Part shown: positions 42,178 through 51,738 of the stretch, in pieces
Layout of the letters: every line of letters starts with the position of its first letter
Numbering within the stretch: the stretch's first letter is position 1
Assembly (NCBI RefSeq): GCF_946151075.1
Contig: NZ_OX267715.1
Location: 2,953,881-3,017,880, forward strand
Reading direction: 5' to 3'
DNA length: 64,000 nt
From: Neobacillus sp. Marseille-Q6967
GTDB lineage: Bacteria; Bacillota; Bacilli; Bacillales; Cytobacillaceae
The notes under the pieces: generated by a model
What the model was told of the DNA's origin: nothing
Databases searched by the model: none
Seen by the model: the letters and a program-made list of their open reading frames with translations, nothing else
Made by a program: the position numbers and the translations under genes

Positions 42178-43431
42178 TTACTCATTTTTGGTCAGCTGCA
42201 GCGCTTTTTTAATATCTTTAAATGAATTTGATTTTCCATACATCAGAACGCCGCCTTTATAGACCCGGGCTCCGAATATTGCAAGGACTGTGATGGTTGC
42301 AATTAAAATGAGAATTCCCGCTACTGCCTCCCAAACAGGAATGGTCAGCATCCCGACACGCAGGAACATAATCATCGGGGTAAAGAAAGGAATGTACGAT
42401 GTAATAGTAATAAACGGTGAGTCCGGCTTTCCTAAACCAAACATCGCAATCATAAATCCACCTACAACTAATAATGTCATCGGGGTAATCATTTGTTGAA
42501 CATCTTCAATCCTGCTGACTAATGATCCTAAAAATGCGGCAAGAGTAGCATAAAGAAAATAGCCCAGCAGAAAGAAAATGATGGAATATACAATCGTGTT
42601 AACGGGAATATCTCCGAAACCGTAAAATCCCATAAACCCTTCCTGTAGTGACTCACTATTTTGTTTAAATGAGGAATAACCAACGGTCAGCAACACGGCC
42701 AGCTGTGTTAAACTCAATAAACCAATTCCCAGTATTTTTGCGAACATCTGCTTAATCGGTGAAACGCTAGAAATGAGGATTTCCATTACTCTCGACGACT
42801 TTTCTGTCGCGACCTCCATCGCAATCATGTTAGCGTACATGATAACCGCAAAGTAAATAATAAATAAAAGAATATAGACCATTCCTCTGGCCTGATTTAA
42901 TTCCTCTTCCGTTTTTGCATTCTTTTCAAGTGCGATTTGGTCTAATGAAACAGGCTCATAAAGCTTTTGAAGCTGCTCTGGAGTTAAGTTTATTTTAGAA
43001 GCCGCAAGCATCGTCTTTAATTGCTGTAAACCCGTTTGTAAGTCGGTAAACAATGCGGAATCTGCAATGCTCATTGCTTTGTATGTGGCTTCCGGCAGGT
43101 TTTCTGTATTAAAACTTAATTGCAGGAGTCCATCATACTCACCATTCTCAACCGCTTTCTCTGCCTCTTCTTCACTGCTCTTTAAGAGAGTAAATTTAAT
43201 ATCCCTGTTTATCTCCTTCGTTTGATTGACCAAAGGTTCATATAGCTGTCCAGTTTCATCTAAAACAGCTACCTTCTCCAGAGCGCCGTCTTTATCAAAT
43301 ACACCAATAATTTTATTAATGTTGGTTAAGCCGAGAACAAGGACAACTGTCAACAAAGTGGTAACCAAGAAAGATTTTGTTTTTAATTTGTTTATATAGG
43401 TGTGGAACAATATAATCCAAAAATTATTCAT
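42178..43431 (-). CDS. yhaP: ABC transporter permease YhaP (NatB-like)
   Basis: An ABC-2 type permease of 417 residues. One N-terminal helix is followed by a large extracytoplasmic loop (about residues 45-180) and six clustered helices toward the C-terminus. This is the NatB/YhaP architecture associated with Na+ or drug extrusion; the substrate is not determined. The ATG at 43431 is preferred over the longer frame, giving an 8-bp overlap with yhaQ. Confidence 0.88.
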   Translation of the reverse strand: MNNFWIILFHTYINKLKTKSFLVTTLLTVVLVLGLTNINKIIGVFDKDGALEKVAVLDETGQLYEPLVNQTKEINRDIKFTLLKSSEEEAEKAVENGEYDGLLQLSFNTENLPEATYKAMSIADSALFTDLQTGLQQLKTMLAASKINLTPEQLQKLYEPVSLDQIALEKNAKTEEELNQARGMVYILLFIIYFAVIMYANMIAMEVATEKSSRVMEILISSVSPIKQMFAKILGIGLLSLTQLAVLLTVGYSSFKQNSESLQEGFMGFYGFGDIPVNTIVYSIIFFLLGYFLYATLAAFLGSLVSRIEDVQQMITPMTLLVVGGFMIAMFGLGKPDSPFITITSYIPFFTPMIMFLRVGMLTIPVWEAVAGILILIATITVLAIFGARVYKGGVLMYGKSNSFKDIKKALQLTKNE

Positions 43432-44323
43432 AAGAAGCACCCACTTTCTCAATGAATATATCATTTAAAGAAGGCTCTTCAAGCTCAAACTTCCTTATAA
43501 ATCCCTTGTTAACAATTTCTTTTAAAATCCGCTCCGCAACAGCTTCTCCTTCAATTTGAAGATGAATTCCTTCTGTTGTAGATTTTGATTTTACAACTCC
43601 CTTGGTTTCCTTTAAAAATTCTAACGGAAAATCAGCGTGAATAACGAGATTCTTTTTACCAAAAGCCCGTTTGATTTCTTTTAATGAGCCATGAACGACT
43701 GGACTTCCTCTGTGTAAGATACAAAGATGCTCGCACATCTCTTCCACATGGTGCATTTGATGGCTGGAAAAAACAATCGTCGTTCCATTTTGTTTCAAGG
43801 CCAGCACAGCATCCTTCAACATTTCAACATTAACCGGGTCAAGCCCGCTAAAAGGTTCGTCTAAGATTAATAATTCTGGTTTATGTATAACTGCAGCAAT
43901 AAATTGAATCTTTTGCTGATTTCCTTTTGATAATTCCTCTACCTTTTTGTTTTCATATTCGGGTATTTTAAACCGTTCCAGCCAAGAAGTCAGCTCCATA
44001 AGTGCTTCCTTTTTTGGCATCCCTCTTAACCTTGCTAGATAAACGACCTGGTCACGAACTTTTAATTTTGGATACAAGCCCCTTTCTTCCGGCAGATAAC
44101 CTACTAAATGGCTAGTAGAATAATTAATAGGAGCACCTTTCCAAGTAATAGTACCGCCGCTTGGGTCAAGCAGGCCTAATATCATCCTGAATGTTGTGGT
44201 TTTCCCAGCACCATTGGCACCTAAAAAGCCAAACATCTCTTTTTCGGGAATCTCTAACGAGAGTTCATTCACTGCTGTAAACTGCCCGAATTTCTTTGTT
44301 ACATGATTAAGTTTTAGTACCAT
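43424..44323 (-). CDS. yhaQ: ABC transporter ATP-binding protein YhaQ (NatA-like)
   Basis: A 299-residue ABC ATPase. Walker A is GANGAGKTT (about residues 36-44), the signature is LSKGNQQKIQ, and Walker B is LLILDEPFSGLDP, with a C-terminal extension of about 80 residues typical of this group. It drives the YhaP permease. The ATG at 44323 has GGGAGGAGG upstream. Confidence 0.92.
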   Translation of the reverse strand: MVLKLNHVTKKFGQFTAVNELSLEIPEKEMFGFLGANGAGKTTTFRMILGLLDPSGGTITWKGAPINYSTSHLVGYLPEERGLYPKLKVRDQVVYLARLRGMPKKEALMELTSWLERFKIPEYENKKVEELSKGNQQKIQFIAAVIHKPELLILDEPFSGLDPVNVEMLKDAVLALKQNGTTIVFSSHQMHHVEEMCEHLCILHRGSPVVHGSLKEIKRAFGKKNLVIHADFPLEFLKETKGVVKSKSTTEGIHLQIEGEAVAERILKEIVNKGFIRKFELEEPSLNDIFIEKVGASYE

Positions 44324-44432
44324 ATGAAACAAACCTCCTCCCATAAATGATACGAGTTTTGTATTTAAATAGTTTCACTTTTTTGTAAAAATTATGTAAA
44401 ATAATGGTCAAGAAGGGTAAATGGGGGGATGT

Positions 44433-44621
44433 ATGGTGAACACTTATAAACTAACAGCTTTTGAAGCTAATGGAGAAAAAATTCTCGATGAAGCTTTTCA
44501 GGCAGAACACGATGATGCTGCTAAGGAATTAGGGGAGAAATTATTATCTGAAAAAAATTTATTAGATAAAACATACCGCTGTACCTCACCAAGCGGTAAA
44601 CTATTACTCTTTCATACCTAA
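44433..44621 (+). CDS. yhzD: YhzD-like small protein
   Basis: A 62-residue soluble protein (VNTYKLTAFEANGEKILDEAF start, KLLLFHT end) resembling the YhzD family of Bacillus. Its function is unknown. The ATG at 44433 has GGGGGGAT immediately upstream. It is monocistronic, divergent from yhaQ and followed by a strong terminator. Confidence 0.75.
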   Translation: MVNTYKLTAFEANGEKILDEAFQAEHDDAAKELGEKLLSEKNLLDKTYRCTSPSGKLLLFHT

Positions 44622-44634
44622 TGCAATGTAGAAT

Positions 44635-44671
44635 GGGCGTATGATATAAATCATACGCCCTCTTTTTTATT
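44635..44671 (+). terminator. Terminator of yhzD
   Basis: GGGCGTATGAT/ATCATACGCCC stem followed by TCTTTTTTATTT. Confidence 0.9.
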
Positions 44672-45458
44672 TACCAATAAATTTCGCTGGTCTTTTTTCG
44701 ATAAAGGCTTTTATTCCTTCCTGGTGGTCTATGGTCCGGCGCATCTTTAATTGACCATGTTTTTCAAGCTCCAAGATTTTTAATAACTGCGGGCGGTTCA
44801 TATCTGCTAAGATTTTTTTTGTTTTGATCATTGCCTGAATAGGACGGCTCAGCCAACTGTTTATTCTTGCCTCCACCGCTTCTTGAAGGTCGGTATCTGC
44901 TATTTCTTGTATTAACCCTAGTTGAAGAGCCTCTTGTGCATCCATCATTTTTCCTTCCCAAATCACATGTTTAGCCTTCATTTCTCCTAATCTTTTCTCT
45001 AGGAAAAAATGTGAACCTCCGTCTGGGATTAAACCAATACCAATAAAATTCATCGCCAATTTACTCGACTTGTCTGCTATAATATGGTCCGTTGCCAACG
45101 CCAGACTAAAGCCAAGCCCAGCTGCCGCTCCGGAAACTGCACTTATGGTCAGTTTCGGGATGCTATAGAGTGTAACAATTAATTCACTGATACAGTCCAT
45201 GATAGGATAGAAATCATTTTCATTCATATTGGAAAGCATCGTCTTTATATCGCCGCCGGCTGAAAATGCCCTCCCATTACCCGTTACTACTACTACATCA
45301 ATATCATCGGATTCAGAAATCTCTTTCAGTCTGCTTACAAGCCCCTTTAACATGTCCACATCTAATGCGTTTAAAGCCTCCGGCCTGTTCATTTCTAACG
45401 TTGCAATGCGTCCGTTAACTCTTAAATTTACCTTTTCCGTTAAAAAATTAATTGTCAC
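44667..45458 (-). CDS. yhaR: Enoyl-CoA hydratase/isomerase family protein (YhaR-like)
   Basis: A second crotonase-fold protein, 263 residues. Oxyanion segments are GRAFSAGGDIKTML (about residue 67) and AVSGAAAGLGFSLALATDH (about 105). The region usually holding the catalytic glutamate reads MNFIGIGLIPDGGSHFF. That makes it more like PaaG/isomerase-type members than true hydratases. Start GTG with GGGAGGG upstream. It is adjacent to an acyl-CoA ligase on the same strand. Confidence 0.85.
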   Translation of the reverse strand: MTINFLTEKVNLRVNGRIATLEMNRPEALNALDVDMLKGLVSRLKEISESDDIDVVVVTGNGRAFSAGGDIKTMLSNMNENDFYPIMDCISELIVTLYSIPKLTISAVSGAAAGLGFSLALATDHIIADKSSKLAMNFIGIGLIPDGGSHFFLEKRLGEMKAKHVIWEGKMMDAQEALQLGLIQEIADTDLQEAVEARINSWLSRPIQAMIKTKKILADMNRPQLLKILELEKHGQLKMRRTIDHQEGIKAFIEKRPAKFIGK

Positions 45459-45549
45459 CCCAAACGCCCTCCCATTATTCCTTAATCAATTCTATTATAG
45501 CTTTAATTACCACCTGAAGTATTCCTAATATAAAAAATTTTCTTTAAAA

Positions 45550-45592
45550 ATAGAAACTCAAAGAGGACAAAGGCACACTCCCTTGTCCTCTT
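45550..45592 (-). terminator. Terminator of acyl-CoA ligase gene
   Basis: AGAGGACAA/TTGTCCTCT stem next to the stop; the minus strand continues TTGAGTTTCTATTTTT. Confidence 0.65.
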
Positions 45593-45597
45593 GTTCT

Positions 45598-47214
45598 TTA
45601 TTTTCCAGGTACTAAATTTTGAACTTGATCTCGCAATGCCATTTTTAGAAATTTACCGACAGAAGTTTTCGGTATCTCCTCTAAGAATAGAATTTTGTCA
45701 GGAAGCCACCATTTAGCAAACTGCGGCTGTAAAAATTCTGTCAGTTCTTCGCTGGTTACCTTCCCCTTATAGGCATCTTTCAAAACAACACAAGCCACCG
45801 GCCTTTCTTGCCAGCGTTCATGCGGGACAGCAACAACGGCTGCTTCAAAAACAGCTTCGTGTGCCATTAATGCATTTTCTAAATCAACTGAAGAAATCCA
45901 CTCACCACCGCTTTTGATCAAATCTTTTGTCCGATCCACAATTTTCACAAAGCCTTCCTCATCAATCGTGACGACGTCCCCTGTATGAAGCCAGCCGTCC
46001 ACAAACGCATCCTTAGTTCGTTCATCTTTATAGTACTCTGAAGCAATCCATGGCCCCTTAATGCAAAGCTCTCCCATTTCTTTACCATTCCATGGGACTT
46101 CACCATCTTTTCCGACCACTTTAATCTCTAATCCAGGTACCAATATTCCCTGCTTGGCCCGAAGTTCAAGTCGATCCTCCCAATCTAGCTGCTCCTGGTA
46201 ACTTTTTAATGTTGAAATCACAACGAGCGGACTTGTTTCCGTCATACCATACCCGTGCATAAATGGAATTTTATATTTCTGTTCATACGCCTTAATCATT
46301 CCTTTTGGCGCAGCAGACCCTCCGCATAAAAGGCCTCTTAAACTGCTCATATCATAGGAACCTTCTTCAAGCTCCTTCAATAATCCTAGCCAAATCGTTG
46401 GAACACCTGCAGAAATGGTAACCCGTTCCTTTTCAATTAGTTCGGCAATTAACTTAGGAGTAAAGTTTGGTCCTGGGAGGACTAAAGAGGTCCCAAACCA
46501 TACACCAGCAAACGGCATCCCCCAGGCATTGGCATGGAACATCGGAACAATGGCCAGGGCAATATCTTTTTCGCTAAGTGCGATACTGTCAGCAAGCCCT
46601 AATGCCATGCTGTGAAGATAGATTCCCCGATGGGAATAGACAACACCTTTTGGATTTCCTGTTGTTGCCGAAGTATAGCACATGCCTGCGGGGGCGTTTT
46701 CATCGATATCCTTTGGATATTCAAAATTTGGATTTGCTTCTGCTAATAGTGTTTCATAATGATAGACTGGTGATAGAGTGGTTTCCGGAAGCTCTTTGTC
46801 ATCGGTCATAATCACATAAGCTTTAACGGTTTTTAATTCTGCAGCACATTTTTCAAGTAATGGAATGAGATCTGGGTCTACTAGAAGGACTTTATCTTCA
46901 GCGTGATTAATGATAAAGGAAATATGTTGTGGAGAAAGCCGAATATTAATAGTATGAAGGACAGAGCCGATACATGGAATGGCAAAATAGGCCTCTAAAT
47001 GCCGATGATGATTCCAAGCTAAAGTACCTACACGGTCTCCTTTTTCTACTCCAAGTTTTTTCAAACTATCTGCGAGCCTTCTTGTCCTTTCGCCGATTTC
47101 TTTATACGTTAATCGGTGAATGCCGCTGGCTGTTCTTGAGACAACCTGCTTTTTTGGAAAATACTTTTCTGCTCTTTCAATCATCTGAGTCATTGTTAAC
47201 GGCGTTTGCATCAT
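45598..47214 (-). CDS. Fatty acid-CoA ligase (medium/long-chain, AlkK/DmdB-like)
   Basis: An AMP-forming ligase of 538 residues. Motifs are CYTSATTGNPKGVVYSHRG (about residue 185), HGYGMTETSP, GWLHTGDVVTID and the C-terminal lysine in IPKTSVGKFLKM. The P-loop has SATTG instead of SGTTG, as in AlkK and DmdB-type enzymes, suggesting medium-chain or methylthiopropionate-like acids. The ATG at 47214 follows GGAGGGG. It is distinct from the lcfB-type ligase at 17459 (different subfamily). Confidence 0.88.
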   Translation of the reverse strand: MMQTPLTMTQMIERAEKYFPKKQVVSRTASGIHRLTYKEIGERTRRLADSLKKLGVEKGDRVGTLAWNHHRHLEAYFAIPCIGSVLHTINIRLSPQHISFIINHAEDKVLLVDPDLIPLLEKCAAELKTVKAYVIMTDDKELPETTLSPVYHYETLLAEANPNFEYPKDIDENAPAGMCYTSATTGNPKGVVYSHRGIYLHSMALGLADSIALSEKDIALAIVPMFHANAWGMPFAGVWFGTSLVLPGPNFTPKLIAELIEKERVTISAGVPTIWLGLLKELEEGSYDMSSLRGLLCGGSAAPKGMIKAYEQKYKIPFMHGYGMTETSPLVVISTLKSYQEQLDWEDRLELRAKQGILVPGLEIKVVGKDGEVPWNGKEMGELCIKGPWIASEYYKDERTKDAFVDGWLHTGDVVTIDEEGFVKIVDRTKDLIKSGGEWISSVDLENALMAHEAVFEAAVVAVPHERWQERPVACVVLKDAYKGKVTSEELTEFLQPQFAKWWLPDKILFLEEIPKTSVGKFLKMALRDQVQNLVPGK

Positions 47215-47234
47215 TGGTAATATCCCCTCCAATA

Positions 47235-47251
47235 TTGTCAGCGCTTTCTAT
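47235..47251 (-). promoter_or_regulatory. Possible CcpA (cre) site before acyl-CoA ligase
   Basis: Minus-strand ATAGAAAGCGCTGACAA resembles the cre consensus with two to three mismatches and lies 20-40 bp before the start codon. Confidence 0.35.
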
Positions 47252-47321
47252 TCATTGTCATTCTATGAAAGTAGTCCTATAAAACATTCTTCATGATTAA
47301 GGAAATCCCTTTATAAAGAAC

Positions 47322-47354
47322 TAAAAAAATCTCCTGCGTTTTTAAGCAGGAGAT
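47322..47354 (-). terminator. Terminator of hemZ
   Basis: ATCTCCTGC/GCAGGAGAT stem overlapping the hemZ stop, with a seven-T run. Confidence 0.88.
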
Positions 47355-48853
47355 CCCTTTTCAGAGTATAACTCGTCTAATATTTTAATTTTTTCCTCTG
47401 CGTATGCTTCAAAGCTTTCATTATATGATTTTGGATCTTTTGGGTTAGCAAAGTGAGTAATTTTTCCAGAAACAGGATCAATAAACTTACTAGATGCCCC
47501 GCATCCGAGCCCGATAATTGTCTGCTGCTCTTCCATAATCATAATGTTATAAATACTTTCCTGGCCAGGTATGGAATAGCCTACATTCTCAAGATTGCCA
47601 AGAATATTTTTTTGCCTGTAAAGATAATAAGGTGTATAACCGTGTTTTTCGGTCCAATCTTCAGCAAGTTCCATCATTTTTTCAACTTCAGTTCGATCTG
47701 CAACCTTATACTTTTCCTTATTTTTCGTCATTTCAGATGCACGTTTAAACGATAAGGTATGAACGGTTAAGGACTCGGGCATTAATTTTTCTGTTTCCTC
47801 GAGCGAGTTTGTAAATTCAGCAAGACCTTCACCAGGCAGACCAATAATCAAATCCATATTGATATTGTTCATGCCCATTTCTCTTGCCAAATGATACTTA
47901 TCAATGGTTTCGGTTACAGTGTGATGTCGGCCGATGGCTTTAAGCGTCTCCTGCGTATAGGACTGTGGATTGATACTGATTCGATCAATGTTCCACTTTT
48001 TAAGCACCTCTAGTTTTTCTGGAGTGATGGTATCTGGGCGCCCGGCCTCAACCGTTATTTCCCTAATGTTTTCAACATCTGGGAACGATGTATACATTTC
48101 TTCATAAAGCATGTCCATCTCATCTGCTGTAATACTTGTTGGAGTTCCTCCGCCATAGTAAACCGTTGTAATTCGGATTCCTTTTTCCTTCAGCCATGCC
48201 CCTATTTTTTCCATTTCGTAGTGGAGACCGCCTAGAAATGAATCCACTGAGCCTTGGCGGCCGTTAATGGCATATGCAGGAAATGTACAATAAGCACATT
48301 TAGTTGGACAAAATGGAATCCCGATATAAATACTTACTTCTTGCTGCAATGAATATAGATCGGGAACAACTGCGAGTTGTCTGTCCACAATATGCTGCAT
48401 TAGAGCTATTTTTTCATCGGTAATCAGATAATCATCCTTTAATTGCTTATGGGCTTTTTCTCTTGGGACACCTTCCTGAACTTTCCGATGGAGCAGTTTT
48501 GTTGGTCTAACACCCGTAAGAATTCCCCATTTTTGTGTCATACCAGTCCAATCCTGTAACACCGTTAAATAGGCATGAGCAACTGCATTCTTAATCTGCT
48601 TAAAACGTTCCTTTTCTGTTTCATAGGGTAAGAATTCCTTCTCATACTCTGCTTTTAAGATTTTGCCGGTATGATCTTTTAATTCCGCCTGAACAGAAAT
48701 GACTCTATCCTCTTGTAACGTAAAAGAAATAACAATTTCTGCTTTATCATCATAAGACTTTACAATCTCTGACTCTTCAAAAAATAGGTTAGCGATTAAT
48801 TGTAATGAACGATCAAAACGCGCATCCTCTAATCCGATAATAGAAATTTTCAT
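47342..48853 (-). CDS. hemZ: Coproporphyrinogen dehydrogenase-like radical SAM protein HemZ
   Basis: A HemN-family radical SAM protein of 503 residues. The iron-sulfur motif CPTKCAYC (CxxxCxxC) lies near residue 180, followed by TVYYGGGTPTS and the GLPGE segment typical of the family. HemZ was named for oxygen-independent coproporphyrinogen oxidation, but its true substrate in Bacillus is uncertain because the main path uses HemY. Monocistronic, with its own terminator. Confidence 0.92.
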   Translation of the reverse strand: MKISIIGLEDARFDRSLQLIANLFFEESEIVKSYDDKAEIVISFTLQEDRVISVQAELKDHTGKILKAEYEKEFLPYETEKERFKQIKNAVAHAYLTVLQDWTGMTQKWGILTGVRPTKLLHRKVQEGVPREKAHKQLKDDYLITDEKIALMQHIVDRQLAVVPDLYSLQQEVSIYIGIPFCPTKCAYCTFPAYAINGRQGSVDSFLGGLHYEMEKIGAWLKEKGIRITTVYYGGGTPTSITADEMDMLYEEMYTSFPDVENIREITVEAGRPDTITPEKLEVLKKWNIDRISINPQSYTQETLKAIGRHHTVTETIDKYHLAREMGMNNINMDLIIGLPGEGLAEFTNSLEETEKLMPESLTVHTLSFKRASEMTKNKEKYKVADRTEVEKMMELAEDWTEKHGYTPYYLYRQKNILGNLENVGYSIPGQESIYNIMIMEEQQTIIGLGCGASSKFIDPVSGKITHFANPKDPKSYNESFEAYAEEKIKILDELYSEKGSPA

Positions 48854-48927
48854 AAAATCACTCTTTCAAAATAAACTTCCTTAAGTGTACAAAATCAAAA
48901 TTATAAGGTCAATATGGTGGAAATCAT

Positions 48928-48962
48928 TAGAAAAGACATCATCGGATTGTGATGTCTTTTGG
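48928..48962. terminator. Hairpin terminator between hemZ start and repeat copy E
   Basis: Ten-bp stem AAAAGACATC/GATGTCTTTT. On the minus strand it would terminate yhaX after reading through repeat copy E. Confidence 0.7.
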
Positions 48963-48989
48963 TTAATTTGTTGCTATCTTATATATTTC

Positions 48990-49120
48990 TGTTGATTTCC
49001 GCTCCAGGCACTTCGCTTTCCGCGGGCGTTTCGGGGAGCCTCCTCGGCGCTGAAGCGCCTGTGGGGTCTCCCCTGCCCCGTATTCCCGCAGGAGTCTTCG
49101 TGCCTTCCGCTCCAATCACC
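48990..49120 (-). repeat. GC-rich palindromic repeat, copy E
   Basis: Fifth copy of the family, same orientation as copy A. The terminal arm is decayed (AATCACCA instead of AATCAACA). It lies between the yhaX stop and the hairpin terminator at 48928. Confidence 0.88.
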
Positions 49121-49152
49121 AGGGCTACATATCCAATATCCATTAAAACAGT

Positions 49153-50022
49153 CTATTTTTTAATAATATTCATTTTCCGTAAGAATTCAATTGGCTGCTG
49201 TTTTCTAAAGTGTTCTTTTACCATGTATGCTACACCGTGTTCGTTTTCTGATCTGGTAATCCAGTCAGCTGCTCGTTTTACTTTAACATCTGAATTCCAC
49301 ATGGCAACTCCTAACCCTGCGGCCTCAATGGCAGGGATGTCATCGACCCCATCACCAATGACAACCATTTCTTTTAATTGTATCCCGTACTGACTTCCAA
49401 GGTACGTCAGACCGGTTAGTTTTGAAACATCGGCTGGAACAATATCTAGACGCAGCGAATCCAAATCAATGATTTCTATCTCTGTAAACATCTTATTAAG
49501 GGCTTGTTTTGCGTCTTGAAGATCATGTTCATTTTCAAAATAAACTTCTATTTTTGGCGGTGCCATTGGCTGGTCGTGTAAATATTCACTTAGAGACGAA
49601 ACAAACTGCTGTGAATAAAAGACTGGATCACCAGAAGTAAATACAGTTCTGGCTAGAAGCTGGTTATTCAGCTTAAAACGATTTGCCAATGAAAATTGTT
49701 CATGAACAAGCCGTATTTGACAAGGAAATGCTTCTAGGAATGTGACAGTGTCGTAGACAATATCCTCGTTAATCCTTTGAACATACACAGGCTTTTCTTG
49801 GCCTTCTCCAATAAAAGCTCCTTGATGGGTAATGAGTGGAGTCTTTATTTTTAAGGCCTTGGCCACCTTCTTGGCCGAAGGAAAGCTCCGGGATGTCATT
49901 AGAGTTACTATAATCCCTTTTTGCTGAACATAGTCAATCGCTTCCTTGGTTGACTTATGGATTTTACCATTCGATTGTAATAGAGTTCCATCAATGTTCA
50001 TTGCAAGCAAACGATAAATCAT
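49153..50022 (-). CDS. yhaX: HAD-IIB (Cof-type) family protein YhaX, nucleophile Asp replaced by Asn
   Basis: A 289-residue haloacid-dehalogenase superfamily protein with a Cof-type cap. Motif I normally reads DxDGT with the first Asp as nucleophile; here it is NIDGTL (Asn9, codon AAC at 49998-49996). The later motifs (TSRSFPSAKKV; VVIGDGVDDIPAIEAAGLGVAM) are intact. Catalysis may therefore be lost or altered. The ATG at 50022 follows GGGGGCAG, giving the YhaX length. B. subtilis yhaX is sporulation-associated. Confidence 0.87.
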   Translation of the reverse strand: MIYRLLAMNIDGTLLQSNGKIHKSTKEAIDYVQQKGIIVTLMTSRSFPSAKKVAKALKIKTPLITHQGAFIGEGQEKPVYVQRINEDIVYDTVTFLEAFPCQIRLVHEQFSLANRFKLNNQLLARTVFTSGDPVFYSQQFVSSLSEYLHDQPMAPPKIEVYFENEHDLQDAKQALNKMFTEIEIIDLDSLRLDIVPADVSKLTGLTYLGSQYGIQLKEMVVIGDGVDDIPAIEAAGLGVAMWNSDVKVKRAADWITRSENEHGVAYMVKEHFRKQQPIEFLRKMNIIKK

Positions 50023-50092
50023 CACGCTGCCCCCTGTTCTTGGTGAAATTACCCTTATATCACTTTTATGAGTATTTACCCTTATATAGAAC

Positions 50093-50127
50093 AAAGAAAA
50101 AAGCCTTCGGTAATAACCGAAGACTTT
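50093..50127 (-). terminator. Terminator of yheA
   Basis: CTTCGGT/ACCGAAG stem followed on the minus strand by CTTTTTTCTTT. Confidence 0.88.
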
Positions 50128-50133
50128 CCATTA

Positions 50134-50481
50134 TTATAAATTTCCGTATAGCTCTTCTAACGGCTTCATTATGATTTGATTTAATTCCCCAATAATCATA
50201 CTCATCCGCTGTTCCGCCTGCATTAACCGTGAAATTTTTTCATTTTGCTGAACAAGTGCTACTGTAGCCTGTGCTTGTTGAATTTCCTGTTCAGAAATTT
50301 CGCTCCCCATCATTTGCTTTTGCTGCAAGTTCATTTGAAGCTGGCGGAAGTTGTCAAACATACTTTTTGCAGCAGGGTCTGCATTCACATCATTATATAA
50401 TTGCTGTAATTGTTTATATTCATCACTTTGACGAATTGCTTTCTCTAATTCATTCGCTGCATCATGTAAGTTAACTGCCAT
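50134..50481 (-). CDS. yheA: YlbF/YmcA family protein YheA
   Basis: A 115-residue helical protein of the YlbF/YmcA (RicF/RicA) superfamily. YlbF and YmcA help RNase Y act and promote competence and biofilm formation; YheA is a related paralogue of unknown specific role. The all-helical, glutamine-rich sequence (FRQLQMNLQQKQMMG) is typical. The ATG at 50481 has AAAGGAG upstream; the longer frame does not. Confidence 0.85.
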   Translation of the reverse strand: MAVNLHDAANELEKAIRQSDEYKQLQQLYNDVNADPAAKSMFDNFRQLQMNLQQKQMMGSEISEQEIQQAQATVALVQQNEKISRLMQAEQRMSMIIGELNQIIMKPLEELYGNL

Positions 50482-50635
50482 TTCTATTCTCTCCTTTATA
50501 ATCATAATCCTTTCAACTATATCAAACTATGACCACCAAAGCGAGAAAGTTCAACAACTGCCTATGAATGTTTCACCATCCCATTCCCCATTTCATACGA
50601 TACTATATCAACAAATGCCCAAATGAGGAATGAGT

Positions 50636-51736
50636 ATGTCCCGGACATTAGACCTTCGTCCTATCATAGGACTGGTAACAAACTTTAAGGTAAAGGATGG
50701 CGATGATCCCCATTTTGGTTCTATTCATCATTTTTGTGAAGAGCTGCATCATGGGATTGAAGCCATTGGCGGTTTATTTTATGTATTTTCTTTTTCTGAT
50801 TTTCCGAATAAGGGTTATTGTTTTATTGACGGCAGATGGCAGGCAGATGAGCTCCCGCTCCCGGATGTGATATACAATCGGATTCATTCCCGCAGGCTGG
50901 AATATGACCATGAATATAAACAATTTCGTGATCAATTGGCCCGTTTAAATATTCCCATTTTTAATGACCGTTTCTTATCTAAATGGGAGGTGCATGAACA
51001 TTTAATCCATGAAAATCACCTTCATTCTTTTATCCCTGAAACAAAAATTTTCACAAAAGAGAATCTGAAAGGCTTTGCCGATCAGTTTGAGAGTATTTTT
51101 ATTAAACCGGTCCACGGAAGTCAGGGAAGAAATATCTTCAAGCTAATAAAGCAAGGAAATCTTTTTACACTTCAATCATCAGAGAAAATCAAGGATGACT
51201 TGCACCAATTGACGATAGAGGATGCTTATCATTATTTAAAGCCGTTAGTAAATAATCGTATATACATCATCCAGCAAGGAATTCCTCTCCTTACCTATGA
51301 TTCTAGAGGAATGGACTTTCGAGCATTATGTCATAAGAATTATCAAAATAACTGGGGAGTTACGTCTGTTGTGGCGAGAATTTCTGCAAAAGATGAGTTT
51401 GTATCGAATATAGCGCGCGGCGGAGAGGTTCTGCCTCCATTACAAGCGATAACAAATGTCATGACCTATGAGGAAGCAGCATCCGTCCTTTCTTTTATGA
51501 AAAAATTCGCGGCCGAAGTTTCAGAAGCTATTGACACAAAGTCCTCCGGAATTACAGGAGAACTCGGGATTGATATCGGAATTGACATCGAAGGTAAGCC
51601 ATGGCTTATTGAAGTAAACTCCAAGCCTTCAAAAAACTTTGAAGATGGCCGAATGAAAATCAGACCTTCTGCCAAAGCAATTATTCAATTTTGTACCATG
51701 CTGGCCTTAAATACTTTAAATGAAAAGGAGGCATAA
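50636..51736 (+). CDS. YheC/YheD-type ATP-grasp spore protein, paralogue 1
   Basis: 366 residues. The N-terminal domain (about 1-110) includes PDVIYNRIHSRR. A C-terminal ATP-grasp domain follows, with the ATP-binding lysine loop FIKPVHGSQGRNIF (about 155-168) and the metal-binding end IEVNSKPSK. YheC/YheD are called spore coat-associated; the reaction is unknown, but ATP-grasp enzymes usually form amide bonds between a carboxylate and an amine. The ATG at 50636 follows GAGGA. First of four tandem paralogues; 2 bp separate it from the next. Confidence 0.88.
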   Translation: MSRTLDLRPIIGLVTNFKVKDGDDPHFGSIHHFCEELHHGIEAIGGLFYVFSFSDFPNKGYCFIDGRWQADELPLPDVIYNRIHSRRLEYDHEYKQFRDQLARLNIPIFNDRFLSKWEVHEHLIHENHLHSFIPETKIFTKENLKGFADQFESIFIKPVHGSQGRNIFKLIKQGNLFTLQSSEKIKDDLHQLTIEDAYHYLKPLVNNRIYIIQQGIPLLTYDSRGMDFRALCHKNYQNNWGVTSVVARISAKDEFVSNIARGGEVLPPLQAITNVMTYEEAASVLSFMKKFAAEVSEAIDTKSSGITGELGIDIGIDIEGKPWLIEVNSKPSKNFEDGRMKIRPSAKAIIQFCTMLALNTLNEKEA

Positions 51737-51738
51737 CG

